Assembly: GCA_009760855.2 (NCBI GenBank)
Contig: WPIO01000006.1
Span: 9,402,001 to 9,466,000, forward strand
Length of the DNA stretch: 64,000 bases
Direction of reading: 5' to 3'
From: Cristatella mucedo
Taxonomy: Eukaryota > Bryozoa > Phylactolaemata > Cristatellidae
Shown: positions 12,279 to 22,870 of the stretch, one piece after another
How positions within the stretch are numbered: the first letter of the stretch is position 1
Layout of the letters: each line of letters begins with the position of its first letter
Position numbers and translations under genes: made by a program
The notes under the pieces: model-generated
What the model saw: only the letters and a program-made list of their open reading frames with translations
What the model was told of the DNA's origin: nothing
The model's database searches: none

Positions 12279-13054
12279 TGGCAACTTGGATATTTCGAGA
12301 GTAATCAGAGCAAACCACTTAGCCCTGGAGTAACAGTGCTTGCACTTCACGACCCAGGTCGTACGATCGTGTCCTTAAGTAGACAACCCTGTATTACCCG
12401 CAGAGGCTGTGTGTGACAGCTGTCATGTTTCTTCTGTCACTATACAAGTGATATTATTCAATCAGCAACTCATTTTCCTTCCTTAAAACCAATCAGGCAG
12501 ACAATCCTGCCAGATTCGACATTGACTATTGTAGGACAACTAAAGAGGTCAGCACACATTGTACCTGCAGCAAAGTTCAGTTTCTTGATGGATCGAGATC
12601 GTTAAAAGCAGACGATAGGTCGCAATAAGATATCTTAATGTTTGGGACATTATGCAGATTGTGATGGCACCCCTTTATTGGGAATGAATATGATACTCTT
12701 TTTAACAGCTGCCAGTTTTCTATAATAACTATCGCTCCTGAAAATGCAAACCCTGTGGCATTGCTTGTGATGTGATAAAGTCTAGAAAATATTCATAAAG
12801 CCAAACGAAAGGTAGAGTCAAAAACAAGTTACGTGAGCATGAAAGTTGCCACTCGTGATCTTTCACTTTATTTTTCTCCGTTTCTCGATAATTTCGTGAG
12901 TTGAAAGCTGGACCTCAAGGAAGGTGAGCATTTTAGCAACTGCCCCACTCCAAAAGACATGAGTATTGCTTACACATATGTTACCACACAGCATTGATGC
13001 ACGGTTCACTAGCAGCCAAGCCGACTACAATAATGTTGGCAAAGATACTCTCAC

Positions 13055-13153
13055 CCGTATTTCCCCTGTCGAAGTCTGCCACAGCTTGATATTAGAGTCG
13101 TTTTCAGCAGCTGATACTGCAAGGCCTCCAGTTGTGACATCTAAACAAGTAAC
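13055..13153 (-). CDS. PAAF1: PAAF1 exon 4 (first WD40 repeat)
   Basis: A 99-bp, phase 0-0 exon too short to stand out as an ORF. It encodes VTCLDVTTGGLAVSAAEN then IKLWQTSTGEIR. This matches the PAAF1 family segment ITCLDISSRGGLGVSS...MKIWQASNGELR as I recall the human protein. It is the first beta-propeller blade, with the IKLW end of a WD repeat. The acceptor is a strong T-rich tract ending CTGACCAG before 13,153. The donor is CGG|GTGAGA after 13,055. It joins exon 5 to give EIR-RTLQGS, as expected for the family. Confidence 0.9.
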
Positions 13154-15626
13154 CTGGTCAGAAAAAATTAAACTGACAATTGTCTCACAAATGCAGGAAT
13201 AGCAGCCAATAATGAGCCTGTGCCCAGGTCTGATCTCAAAATGGCATGCTGCTCACCTGTTGACAGCCTTTTTCCAACAATACTGCATATGCATAAAACA
13301 GTGTTCTCGAGCTTCTAAAGGCAGTTGGGATTAAATGTGAATGTGGAGAAAATGCTGAGTAAGACTTGTCTAACAATCATATAATTGCTTAGAGCATATT
13401 TCAAAATACAATCATGCTACAAATGGGGTGTGAAGTTTGACGATTTCCACATAAAAATGATATATTACAAAAAATAATTTGGAAAAGCATATCTAACCGG
13501 AAAGCAAACAGGAAGCAAAATATCTAGAAATAAAATTTACTGATCTCTGCATAGTATACGAATTGTATCCCAACTTGTTGAACCTTTGTACATCGAGGTG
13601 TATGTCTGTAGTGTGTTGAGGTACATGCTAGTGACTTTTAAACATAACTCGGCTAATACTTAACATATCGACATGCAATTTAAAATATCCACTGCAGTAG
13701 TTCATTTCTGATTACTGTTAGAGAACTTCTACTATACATGTCCACAATTTCAGAATATAAAGTTCAAGGGCGTTTGATGACACATATAGCAAAATGCTAT
13801 CCAGCCGAAATCTAAAATGAGCTACTGGAGTATAGGACATGCAGAGTTGCACCCACATTTGAAATTTCAGCATTGTCCGTCAAGTATTGCCGAGTTTTCA
13901 AATTTAAAGGCACAAAGCCATTCTGTAAATGAAGCTATTTAAGTCACAAGCATGAACCTCAAGAAGCAGCAAACAAGTACTTCAATGTACAAGGTTTAAC
14001 ACGTTGGGAAACCAATTCTTTTATTTTGATGAATAGATCGGTACTATTTCGTTTGTAGATATTTTGCTTCAGGTTTAATTCCTGGATAGAAACACTTTGA
14101 CAAAAAATAGCTTTTGTAATGGTTTCCTTTTATGTGGAAATCCTCAACACTTCAGATCTCCTTTCTCACATGTTTGTTTTTTAAATGTAATCTCAACAAC
14201 TATTCAATTGTTGGACCAGTCTTTTCAGTAATTTCTAAGCATTCACTCTTAATGCTTTGGCTTCCCTAATTCTAGGCTGTAGAACTCACGTGGGCAGTTA
14301 TTTGTGCAAAGCCAGTGGCTTTGCTAAGCCTCCTGCCTCAATCGAGCTGCTCGGCCAAAATTTCTTCCATCTCAGCATTGCTATCAGCTTTCATTCGGCT
14401 AAGCTACATGTGCAATGCTGGTGATCATTAGAAATGTGCTCACGCCGGTTCACCTTTATGGCACTGAAAGCAGCTATTACACCAAATCTTATGTACTTAC
14501 GAGTGAACAGAAGAATAGACACGAGTGAAACATTTGTTTAGCCCTAATGACATCGTACAGTTGCTAATTGAAATTCACATTCACACATTAGCGATCCCCC
14601 AGACCAGTTCTACATCGATCATTAAGCATTTAGGTTGACCGTCGCACATATCCATTACAGAGATTTAAGCTAGTTAGTGGTTCACTGGGTCTGTATCTGC
14701 TTTACATGCAGTACTACTACTACAGTACATTACATCAACCATCAGTTATCGTGGTCATACTTCAATGCTACACCAAATTAGTTTCCAGCAATAGGAAGAT
14801 GCCGTTTACTTGCCTAGTACAAAGCAATAAAACTGCAGCCAGCATCTACAATACCTGCTTAACCATGTAAACCCAAAAAACTGACCTCGATGGATGCGGC
14901 CCACAAAGCATGTATACAGTATTCATCTACTACCAAATATGCAAAACGAGAAGTGGAATGCACAGTGGCTGCTGGTACGACTAAAACTGATGTTGCCATG
15001 ATGCACATTCATGAGAACTGGCTCAAAAATCCAAAGAAATCCATTGATAACTAACTACAAGAGCTTGCGTTTGGCAGCCCATTTCCCACAATAAATTGGT
15101 GCCACTAAACATGTAGCCCTTGTGCAGCATGACGCTTCAATGCAATCACCACACATCTTTTTATAAAATCAAGGAAGAAGTGAATTCTTACAGCCTGGTT
15201 AATAGACACTAATGTGGTAGAAGTATGAGCAACAGTTATAACCTTCTTGAAGAACCTATGGCAAGAAGCACAAACATCTGCTTATGCCGTGCAGTTGTCA
15301 ATAGTTTTCCAGGCACCTGTTCAAGCCCTGCGAATTTTTTAAGCTGTATGCTTGCACACTGCCACCACGGTGCAATCGTCACCTCGAGGTCATGATATGA
15401 TGGAAGAAACTTAATCAGAACATCCTATGTACCAACTGTCTTAGTTGAATGGCATCTAGTAAGTAAATCTTTGACCAACCAATCGATGGTTTTTGCTACT
15501 AACTCGGTCTGAGGTTTTAAGCTTGACCAGAATATTGGCTGGCAAACATTTGCAAAAAGTATAAACACATCATTAGCCAGTCAGCAGAGTGCCGAAGGAA
15601 TGCGAGTGAAAGTCACTTGTACATAC
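13154..15626. other. PAAF1 intron 3
   Basis: AT-rich sequence of about 2.5 kb. I see no gene and no repeat I can name. Confidence 0.6.
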
Positions 15627-15725
15627 CTTTTTAGATTTTCCATGGACTGCAAAACTGCTAACCGGTGCCTGGAAAGCGCAGCTCGTAGAGCCCCAACTAT
15701 CAGTATATGCCAACACTAAGCGATC
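15627..15725 (-). CDS. PAAF1: PAAF1 exon 3
   Basis: A 99-bp, phase 0-0 exon. It encodes DRLVLAYTDSWGS...FQAPVSSFAVHGKSKK. This is the linker before the propeller, and it fits the family's ISCPKENASSKFLAPYTTF...IHTKS stretch by position, length and the APxxxFxxxHxKS pattern. Splice sites are textbook: TTTTACAG acceptor before 15,725 and AAG|GTATGT donor after 15,627. Sequence conservation is low, as in this part of the family, so the assignment rests mainly on position, phase and splice sites. Confidence 0.82.
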
Positions 15726-15989
15726 CTGTAAAACACAGATATATTCTTAAATGCTTTCTGTTGATAGGGCAACTTCCAGGAGGATGTAGCCACTAATGTT
15801 TTCTGCTGTTGGCACAGAAAACTGCCAGCAGTTTCACCAATGTACTTCGTTGATGCAGCAGACAAAGAGCTGAACGTAGCTTAACAGATACTATTAAAGG
15901 CAAAAAAGCACAATTTGAAATCTCGTAGCGTGAAAGAACAGGAAAACCTGTTCAAACATAAGCAATTAGATTATATGACAGGTCACATC

Positions 15990-16075
15990 AATAATAACAA
16001 TAATAATACATTTGCATAGCACCCTCAGAGAACTTAATCTCTTTCTTGACACTTTACCTAGGTGATGCACAGGAA
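15990..16075 (-). mobile_element. LINE-A 3' tail fragment
   Basis: (AAT)n followed, on the plus strand, by CACCCTCAGAGAACTTAATC and a CTTTCTTGACACTTTACC block, the reverse of the LINE-A end. Confidence 0.6.
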
Positions 16076-16529
16076 TCATGTAAAAACTGTATTATGCTGT
16101 ATAATTTACAATGACAAATCAAACAGCAGACATAGCAGTATATACTATGCATAATTAATATAATTGCCAGAATATATTGCCTTGTTTAATTACTCCAGAG
16201 CAGCATATGAGACGAGACAGGTGAAAGGCATTGAGGTCACTGCACCTTTTTATACATTTAGGAGTGGAGCTAATTGTGTAAGGCATCTCAGAAGAAAGAA
16301 AAACAGTCTAATGACGTGCATAGCAAAAGGTAAAATTATGCTGTAGCTTCGGTGTAGCCGAAATGGCATATCATGAGGCTCGCCAGCCTTGGAAAAGTCC
16401 TTGCTATGCTTCTGCCATGCACATAGACGCAACCATTTAACTGCTTTGCATGGTCAGCACCAGCTGTTTTGCTAGGTAGGAGACCACCACCAAACCTCAT
16501 CTAGCTGATTCGTCACCTTTGGTGCTTCT

Positions 16530-17310
16530 CGGGTCCATTACCGCTCCATCTATACAGCATCTATCAAGAGGGCCTCTCCGACCTCGACCTCCAGCTATAA
16601 ATTCTTGCTGGTAGCATCCAGCTATGTGTGCTTATCATTTAAGCCCTCTCTACACTTTGAAGGTACCGTAATGTAATTCGACCACCAGTCGAGTGCTAGT
16701 GATTTTGGTGTCGTCTTTGACAATCACCGATGTTCTAATCAGAAGACTGACTCCAAGCCCGGTTATCCTATTCGATCTCTATCCAAGAACAGCAAAGGCT
16801 AGCTAAAGATACTCGGACTCGCGCAGAGGATAGAAAGCCGTGGAGTATCTGGTGGGTGATGTGCAGAGCCACTTGGTGGTTTTTCAAATCCAAGAGTTTT
16901 ACTATGTACCCCCTTAGCTAACGAAGCTGCTATGGCTCCAGGTTGATCAGTGGCTCCAAAGCAACAGTCCCAGTATCATCCAGATGGCTCATCACCGCTT
17001 ATTTCATTCACATTTAGCTGAATCCTTGCACTAGTTTCACGCGCTCGGAACTCTCAACTCCTCTGAGGAGCTCTTAGTTCATTTTGCTTTTCTTTTGCCA
17101 AAGAACTTTCGATGAAAGAACCTTACTGTCTTCGGGTGATTGATTTCGCAGCTCTTGTACAGCCATAACTTCTTCGCTTCTGCCCACAGTTGTGCTTGCT
17201 GTTCAGCAAGCATACGGAACTAATTGTATGCTAATTTCTTCTTAGGCTGTCCTACTGATTCAGTGTGGGTCACTTCCTCTTTATCGCTTAAGATGAAATT
17301 TGCTGGCTAC
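16530..17310 (+). mobile_element. Heavily decayed L2-like LINE
   Basis: Scattered RT-region relics: a GACCTCCAGCTATAAATTCT block, DFGVVFDNHRCSNQKTDS (the LGVxFDSxLNFxxH region) and a LWLQVDQWLQSNSP-like segment, in the same order as the LINE-B copy at 52 kb. Many stops; no tail identified. Confidence 0.55.
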
Positions 17311-17650
17311 CATACATTAACCAAAAGACTCTCGGGTTTCGTGTGCAATATAGAAAAAAACCCAGTGCAATGCTTGAATAATCTTAAGGGTTTTTTAAAG
17401 TTACAAAACGATACAGGCACATGCTGTGCATACACACTTACATACGAGCCAGCAGCTTTGTAATATAGGCAATATGAGCTCTCGGCAACATTACTATACC
17501 GCGAGAAAGAATTATGAGGTTGAATCACCGGCAGACTATACTACACTGTCAGACCCATGCGCACATTCTTGGGTCAAGAAAAAGTTGACTACCTCTGGTC
17601 GACCTCAGAAATCGACACCAGGCTGTTAGAAGGCCTACTAGTGATTAGTA

Positions 17651-17669
17651 AATATATATATATATATAT
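17651..17669. repeat. (TA)n microsatellite
   Basis: Short TA dinucleotide run inside PAAF1 intron 2. Confidence 0.9.
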
Positions 17670-18067
17670 CCCTAACTACCGATGCCGTCACGAAGACCGT
17701 CGCAAAAGTTTTATATAACTAAATGAAGGTATGCCCCATAAAATCTAAATCATTAATTTCACAGCGAATCCACATTGGCAATGGTAAATGTATCCGACAT
17801 CAAATATCGAGGCGCATTTCGTGGCGGTTCGCTTTTGCCTCCTTCGTATACAACCTATTGCTGACCACCGACCATAATAATAAAACATAGAGGCAAGGGA
17901 GTGCTTGAATTTGAGCGCGCAACAATACCTTCCAGGCCAAAGACGGGCTAGATTTGGAGTACGGGTCCTCGAAAAAGTATGCTGGCATAGTATCTGCGGC
18001 CTAAAGCAAGATACTGCCCTACTGACTGCCTAGCTGTCACTTCAACATCACTAATCAGTCTTCGCAC

Positions 18068-18197
18068 CTTTGATATTTCGTGAATGGCGAATCCGTCATC
18101 TGTCTGTACCCTCGGGACGCCGTCCAGTCCAAGGCCGACGCTGCGCAAGTAGCTGTGTTTCGTGGTCTGGCCTGAAAACGCCGAAGCGACTTGCGAG
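18068..18197 (-). CDS. PAAF1: PAAF1 exon 2
   Basis: Encodes the N-terminal domain of PAAF1. The stretch SVGLGLDGVPRVQTDDGFAI followed by HEISK matches the family's CQGIGLDGIPEV...GFTVNEINK. The donor is AAG|GTGCGA after 18,068, leaving phase 0. The acceptor I chose (TACTCAG before 18,197) has a weak pyrimidine tract. It is the only nearby AG that keeps frame with the phase-2 end of exon 1; the upstream AGs give an immediate stop. The 5' boundary is therefore less certain than the exon itself. Confidence 0.85.
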
Positions 18198-18502
18198 CTG
18201 AGTACTCTCAAAACCTGCTACTAATGTAAAACCTTCAAAACTAAAATACCTTAAATTAAGCGCTAGTCGGATGCCATCTTTTTATAATGAATTTAGTATA
18301 TTATCGACACAAATAGAGCGGCCGGCGCACACTTGCCAGTCTCTGCGGTTTACCTGGTCGAGTGCACGAAACCCAACAGCGAGAATCGTACTCCCTAAAA
18401 ATAAATTAGTAACGCTTTAGCACGAAATTCCAACAGAAAACTCTGCGTCTTGACGTACTAATCCAACAGCTGTTTATCTTCCCTTTCAAGGGCACTCGGT
18501 AC

Positions 18503-18555
18503 CTGAGAGCCTCGTGCCAGCAGCTATCCAAGCCGAGCCGCACCGCGGTCTCCAT
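18503..18555 (-). CDS. PAAF1: PAAF1 exon 1 (start codon)
   Basis: Encodes METAVRLGLDSCWHEAL plus two bases of the next codon, comparable to the family N-terminus MAAPLRIQSDWAQALR. The METAV codon is the first in-frame ATG; it has G at +4 but C at -3. The donor is CTCAG|GTACCG after 18,503. Intron 1 is 305 bp. Upstream, the frame stays open without an ATG. Confidence 0.78.
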
Positions 18556-19401
18556 GAGGGTGCGAATGCCTATTACAAGCGCGGGTATTAATGGGCTCGC
18601 CCGTTGTTTACATCTGGCCACCCAAGTTGGTGACCGACCAACAGCTAGCCGACTAAAATAGTTTGCGTAAGCTAAGCGTCAGTAAGTTCTAATATTGTAG
18701 CTAATTCAATTTAGGAACTTCTGACTCTATGGATATCATCAATATATGACCATTAACCGGAACAAGAACTATGTTCAAGTAAAAATACAGCGCCTTCGAA
18801 TAATGGCGGCGGTGCACTTGCCATTCAACCTATAGATTAGAAACTTCGACTGATCTACAGGATCCTCATTAGTCCAGAGTCATATTTTCCCGTTTTTATA
18901 TTCCTTAAAACGACCTTCGTTTGAAAGTATGGCATTAAAGCGTACCAGGAATACATTTTTTATGTTGTGGCCGTAACTAATAAGAGTTGTTACGAATATG
19001 TTTTCCGGCTTCCACGTCGGGTCAGAACATGGGCCTCAAACACGGAGCTCGTAATAGCGTCCCTCCGATCTCTTGTGCAGGCAAACCTATTTGAATTAAT
19101 GGGTTAACTGCGGGTCTCACGTCGCTCTTACGGCTCTTTTGGCTCCGGTCGATTACTTGTGCCATAAACTCACTACTAATCCCTCGGAGGCCGTGCCTCT
19201 AGCTACCACGCTACCAAAGCTCAGAACTCACTACGACTGACACCTCGTCATCTCCTGGATTGAAGACATTCAAAATGAAGCTGAAAGCCTACCAGTTCCA
19301 AACAGACCTAGCTCGGACCAAATGAAATGCCCTTCTTTGCGGTTTCGCGTTATGAAACTGCTGCGCACATCGCGACTAAGGGCAGGAGCGATATGCTTGT
19401 G
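18556..19401. other. Region upstream of PAAF1
   Basis: Expected to hold the PAAF1 promoter. I see no TATA box at a useful distance and no gene. Confidence 0.4.
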
Positions 19402-19404
19402 CAT

Positions 19405-19436
<32 letters not shown>
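19402..19436. repeat. (CA)n(TA)n microsatellite
   Basis: A short ACACAC run passes into ATATAT and abuts the tail of a SINE-alpha copy. Confidence 0.9.
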
Positions 19437-19437
<1 letters not shown>

Positions 19438-19575
19438 ATTCATTTATATAGCGCCCCAAGAGAACTTAATCTCTATTCAGGCGCTTTACATATGCCTCGG
19501 GGCTCGAGCACACGACATCTGTCAGTCCTTGGTCGGGGCGAGCACCTTAACCGCTAGACCAAACCAGCTCGGCGC
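19437..19575 (-). mobile_element. SINE-alpha, well preserved
   Basis: Read on the minus strand: GGTCTAGCGGTTAAGGTGCT (tRNA-like head), a degenerate B-box, CCCGAGGCATATGTAAAGC, GAATAGAGATTAAGTTCTCT, then TGGGGCGCTATATAAATGAA. One of the best copies in the window. Confidence 0.8.
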
Positions 19576-19837
19576 CCCAGTATACTTCTCCGTTTTCTGT
19601 ATGCTTCGCTTGCCAGTGCATGAATGAACGAGTTTTACTTATCGGGGTCCTACTAGCCAGCGGCCGCGAGTCTTTGCGAGCGTTTGCGTGCCTGTCTTCG
19701 CATGATAAGTGTGAGCTTTTGCGTGATTATCTAAGCAGATTACATTGTTCTTCATTTACTACTGCCTACTGCCTCTCTTGCCGCAATTGTTAAAGGCCTT
19801 AAATAGAGATTAAGTTCTCTTAGGCTGTATGAAAGAC

Positions 19838-20101
19838 TTAATTCTTATTATTACTACTATCAGCCGGCGGCACCCCGCACACATCTACAGATTGGTGTTG
19901 CAGAGAGCAGTAGTCACTAACAAAGCGGTTAGATAACTGTTGCATCATTGCAATTGTGGCCTGAGATTTTGACCCGAGGGTGTAGCGAAAGTTGTGTGCC
20001 TCAAACATTGCTGTACGCATGTGGCAGTGCCTGAAAACCGCCCATGAGGCCTGAGCTGGCGAGACATTTCTAGTTTCCGAATGATCGAGTGCGACGGCCA
20101 T
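19838..20101 (-). CDS. Hypothetical ORF, 87 codons
   Basis: Not recognised. Starts at an ATG with A at -3 and G at +4, and begins MAVALDHSETRN. The middle (HMRTAMFEAHNFRYTLGSK to QQLSNRF) looks protein-like and soluble, with no membrane segment. The last codons run into a TTATTATTACT tail beside a LINE-A-like end, so the natural C-terminus may be lost or replaced by repeat sequence. A possible acceptor (GGTTTTCAG) inside the frame means it could also be part of a spliced gene. It may equally be a chance frame. Confidence 0.3.
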   Translation of the reverse strand: MAVALDHSETRNVSPAQASWAVFRHCHMRTAMFEAHNFRYTLGSKSQATIAMMQQLSNRFVSDYCSLQHQSVDVCGVPPADSSNNKN

Positions 20102-20477
20102 ATTCAGGTTCCAGATCTGCTAAGGACTAAGTTGGCGGCTAAATCTAAATAGTTCATCGCCGTTATAAGCCTGATTTTGGCTCTAAAACTGCCGAATCTA
20201 CGATCCGGCGTCGCTGCCGACGTTCGAAACCGCGACGACGCTCTTTCCGAGAAAGTCGGTGAAACGCCAGGTGATGAGACTGCGCCAGAACTATTTGCAG
20301 CGAAATCTCGCAAAGCCTGAGATGCGAGAGTGACTGACTGCTCGCAGCAGTAAGTAGCAGCGGCGCTGAGCGAGCTCTGACGTTGATAGACGGCGAATCT
20401 CTACGGAGATTATCAAGTAGCACTCGATGGCCTAAAGAGATCGCAATGGTGAGTACAGGTTAGCTGCAAAAGTGCTA

Positions 20478-20618
20478 ATGGAGTGCAGCGACTATCACGA
20501 AACCCTGCAGGTTGCTTTTAGTAGTCCTGGAGCACATCTTCGGCAGGCCGCGATCGATACCCTCTGGAAGCTGGACAACCAGCATATTGCAGCATTGATG
20601 GATAATGATGCATCTTAG
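20478..20618 (+). CDS. Hypothetical small ORF, 46 codons
   Basis: Not recognised. Starts MECSDYHETLQ and continues with AHLRQAAIDTLWKLDNQHIA, then a stop. The charged and hydrophobic spacing suggests a helical pair of the HEAT/ARM kind, but one unit proves nothing. It lies 30 bases after an ATG|GTGAGT that could be a first-exon donor in a CpG-rich stretch, so it may be part of a spliced gene. Codon choice looks coding-like. Confidence 0.25.
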   Translation: MECSDYHETLQVAFSSPGAHLRQAAIDTLWKLDNQHIAALMDNDAS

Positions 20619-20689
20619 CTAACCGAGCTTTCCGAAACCAGGCTATCCATAGGGTGCACATTTGTTTTCAAATTAAAGCATAATGCAGA

Positions 20690-20770
20690 TGGGCCATTTA
20701 GCGGCGATAATCCTTTAAGGCTCTTCTGTCGCTATCCAAAAGAAGCTATCAAATAGTCTAGTATTTGTAA
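20690..20770 (+). mobile_element. SINE-beta 3' fragment
   Basis: Contains GGCGATAATCCTTTAAGGCT and CTTCTGTCGCTATCCAAAAG, matching the SINE-beta 3' half. Confidence 0.55.
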
Positions 20771-21054
20771 TTAGTCACTTCGTCGGCACTCAACTGTGCC
20801 CGTTAAACAGTTCAATTCCGGGAGGACTATCCTGGTCGTAGGAGAGATGATCGCTAGGATTATCCGTTCTCAAAATCCAAATGGAAGTCAAAATGGTCTT
20901 ATCTAACAGGATTTTGAATAGCTGGAATTGATATCTCAACCTGGCTGCTAACCCAGACATCCAACTAAGAGCCAACTGTGATGTCGATTACGTGAATAAT
21001 ATTTTCCCGCATAGAAAATAGCTGCATCTAAAAAAGTAAGATCTTTGCTGATTT

Positions 21055-21210
21055 AAAAGCTTCATTTTATAGTGGCAGAAGAGCCTTCCGCTTGCAGTTG
21101 GCAATAAAAAAACGACTAACTGCAAATAATCGAATGTAAACCCAAGTAATCGAACTCACGACCTCGGTTGTGAAGAGCAAGCACCTTATCTCTTTGGCTA
21201 TTTCGGCCCA
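21055..21210 (-). mobile_element. SINE-beta copy
   Basis: On the plus strand: GTGGCAGAAGAGCCTTCCGC, then CTTGCAGTTGGCAATAAA, then the reverse of a B-box (ATCGAACTCACGACCTCGG). Confidence 0.65.
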
Positions 21211-21788
21211 TTGATACACGGACATGCTAGTTTACGATTTATACGTCAAGAACTTAGTCTCGCTGAATTGAGTCGACAGTGTCTTCGGCGATATTAAAAC
21301 ACGCGCGTACTTTGAAGGACGTATATTTATGGAGCGGAGTAGTGACTTTTTAGAAGCTCTTTCACGGGTATTTAACCAGGCCCTGAGTCATTCGCCTATA
21401 CCCGTCAAGAGAAAGCAAGACGAGAGACGAGTAACGTCCTAAGAGCTTCTTCAGATAATGATTGAATTGCCCATTGTTTTAAAACCTGTTCTAACTTTGC
21501 CGTGTACCTATTTATGGTAGATTTTGAGACTTCTTCATGATTCAAAGTATAGACATTTCTTCGTGAGGCGATGCGGTAAACTAGAAACTTTTGCCTTTGT
21601 GTTGGTTCACACTCATTGTGCGTGCTTTGTTTGGGTCGCGTGAAAACTTCTCATTAAGCTCTACCGTAGTTTAGTTGTTGACTTTCGCTGCTACCAGTTA
21701 CACTCTCCCAAAATCTGCCAAAAATTCTGGCTAGACCCAATGCACTCGTTTGTGTAGGCTGCGCAGTTGCAGGCCTTTTTGCGACATT

Positions 21789-22025
21789 ATGAATAGTGAC
21801 ACTCAAACACGCGACGTCGACACCGATGCTAGCGTTATCACGATTTTCAGCTCACCGAAAATAAGCCCTCCCTTGGGGAATTCGCCGCTGCACCGCATGG
21901 TGGGCGGCTCAGACGTTAACTATTGCTCTAGTTTGCGACCTCAGGCACCGAGTCCCCCACCGAGATATCACACCTCTGAGAAATTGCTCATTTATTTACG
22001 GCGCGGTGCCTTAGCAAGCCTTTAA
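21789..22025 (+). CDS. Hypothetical ORF, 78 codons
   Basis: Not recognised. Begins MNSDTQTRDVDTDASVITIF, then a Pro/Ser-rich part (SSPKISPPLGNSPLH, APSPPPRY), then HTSEKLLIYLRRG. Composition suits a disordered N-terminal exon. It lies in CpG-rich DNA. No donor that would continue it was identified, so it could be a short protein, a first exon or a chance frame. Confidence 0.28.
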   Translation: MNSDTQTRDVDTDASVITIFSSPKISPPLGNSPLHRMVGGSDVNYCSSLRPQAPSPPPRYHTSEKLLIYLRRGALASL

Positions 22026-22219
22026 TTAATGCGCATTCCTCGCTAAAACTCGAGCGCAGTTCCAAAGAGACGTCGGGAAATTTGTAATAGCCAGGTGGTG
22101 GAGCGATAGTCTTGCCGCCGTTGGCACAAACATTAACGAGCGTGCAGAACGGAATTCGCTTAGATGTCGAGGTGAACGCACACATACACGACTAAAGTGC
22201 AAGCTGGCGTGTGCGCCGC

Positions 22220-22597
22220 TTACAAGCTCAACCTGCACGTTGTGAGTCCACAGCCGACCGCGGATAAATCGGGCGTCGTTAAGCAGGAAGCAAGGCACCC
22301 GCGTGGACCAAGGCACCGGCGTGAGCACTGCACTCTAAAACCCATGTAAGATACTTGATACAAATAGCCAATTAATAGCTTCGTTGTACTCGCGTTAAAA
22401 ACGTGGTTTAGTAGCGGCTTCCGCGACCGGACAGATGTAAGCCTCAATCGCAGCGCTTGTAGTTGTGCTAGTCCAAGCTGACGCGCGTACAATATCGGTG
22501 ACATTACTGAGTCGCGTATGGCGGCTAATAAGCGAAGCGAAGGTGTGGCGACCGTAGCAGAACAAAGTAGCAACAAAGAGCGCCCACGTCTTAACAT
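22220..22597 (-). CDS. Hypothetical ORF with presequence-like start
   Basis: Not recognised. ATG start, then MLRRGRSLLLLCSATVATPS. The first 65 residues hold about ten Arg and a single acidic residue, resembling a mitochondrial targeting peptide. The second half is rich in Cys and low in order, so only the first part may be coding (a first exon). It sits in a CpG-rich segment between PAAF1 and COX4. A chance frame in GC-rich DNA is also possible. Confidence 0.25.
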   Translation of the reverse strand: MLRRGRSLLLLCSATVATPSLRLLAAIRDSVMSPILYARQLGLAQLQALRLRLTSVRSRKPLLNHVFNASTTKLLIGYLYQVSYMGFRVQCSRRCLGPRGCLASCLTTPDLSAVGCGLTTCRLSL

Positions 22598-22744
22598 AAA
22601 AAGTCCATATCCATAGCAGAAAGAAGTCTATTTTGTCAGCAACAGAGGGTTACAGACACCCACGGTGGCCATGATGTGCAATAACTCTCGTACCGCTAAA
22701 AAGCCTAGAGCTCAAATCAAATCAAGTTCTGGAACTCCAAAACA

Positions 22745-22870
22745 TTTAGCTGATTCAACATCTTAATTTATAGAGCGGCAGAAGGGCATCGCTACCACTT
22801 GCAGTGGGCAAAAAAGGATTGCCCGTTGCAGGACTGGAGCGCAACTAGCTGCCTATTGCATGGCTTAGGC
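22745..22870 (-). mobile_element. SINE-beta copy
   Basis: On the plus strand: AGAGCGGCAGAAGGGCATCG, ACTTGCAGTGGGCAAAAAAG, GATTGCCCGTTGCAGGACTG. Confidence 0.6.
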
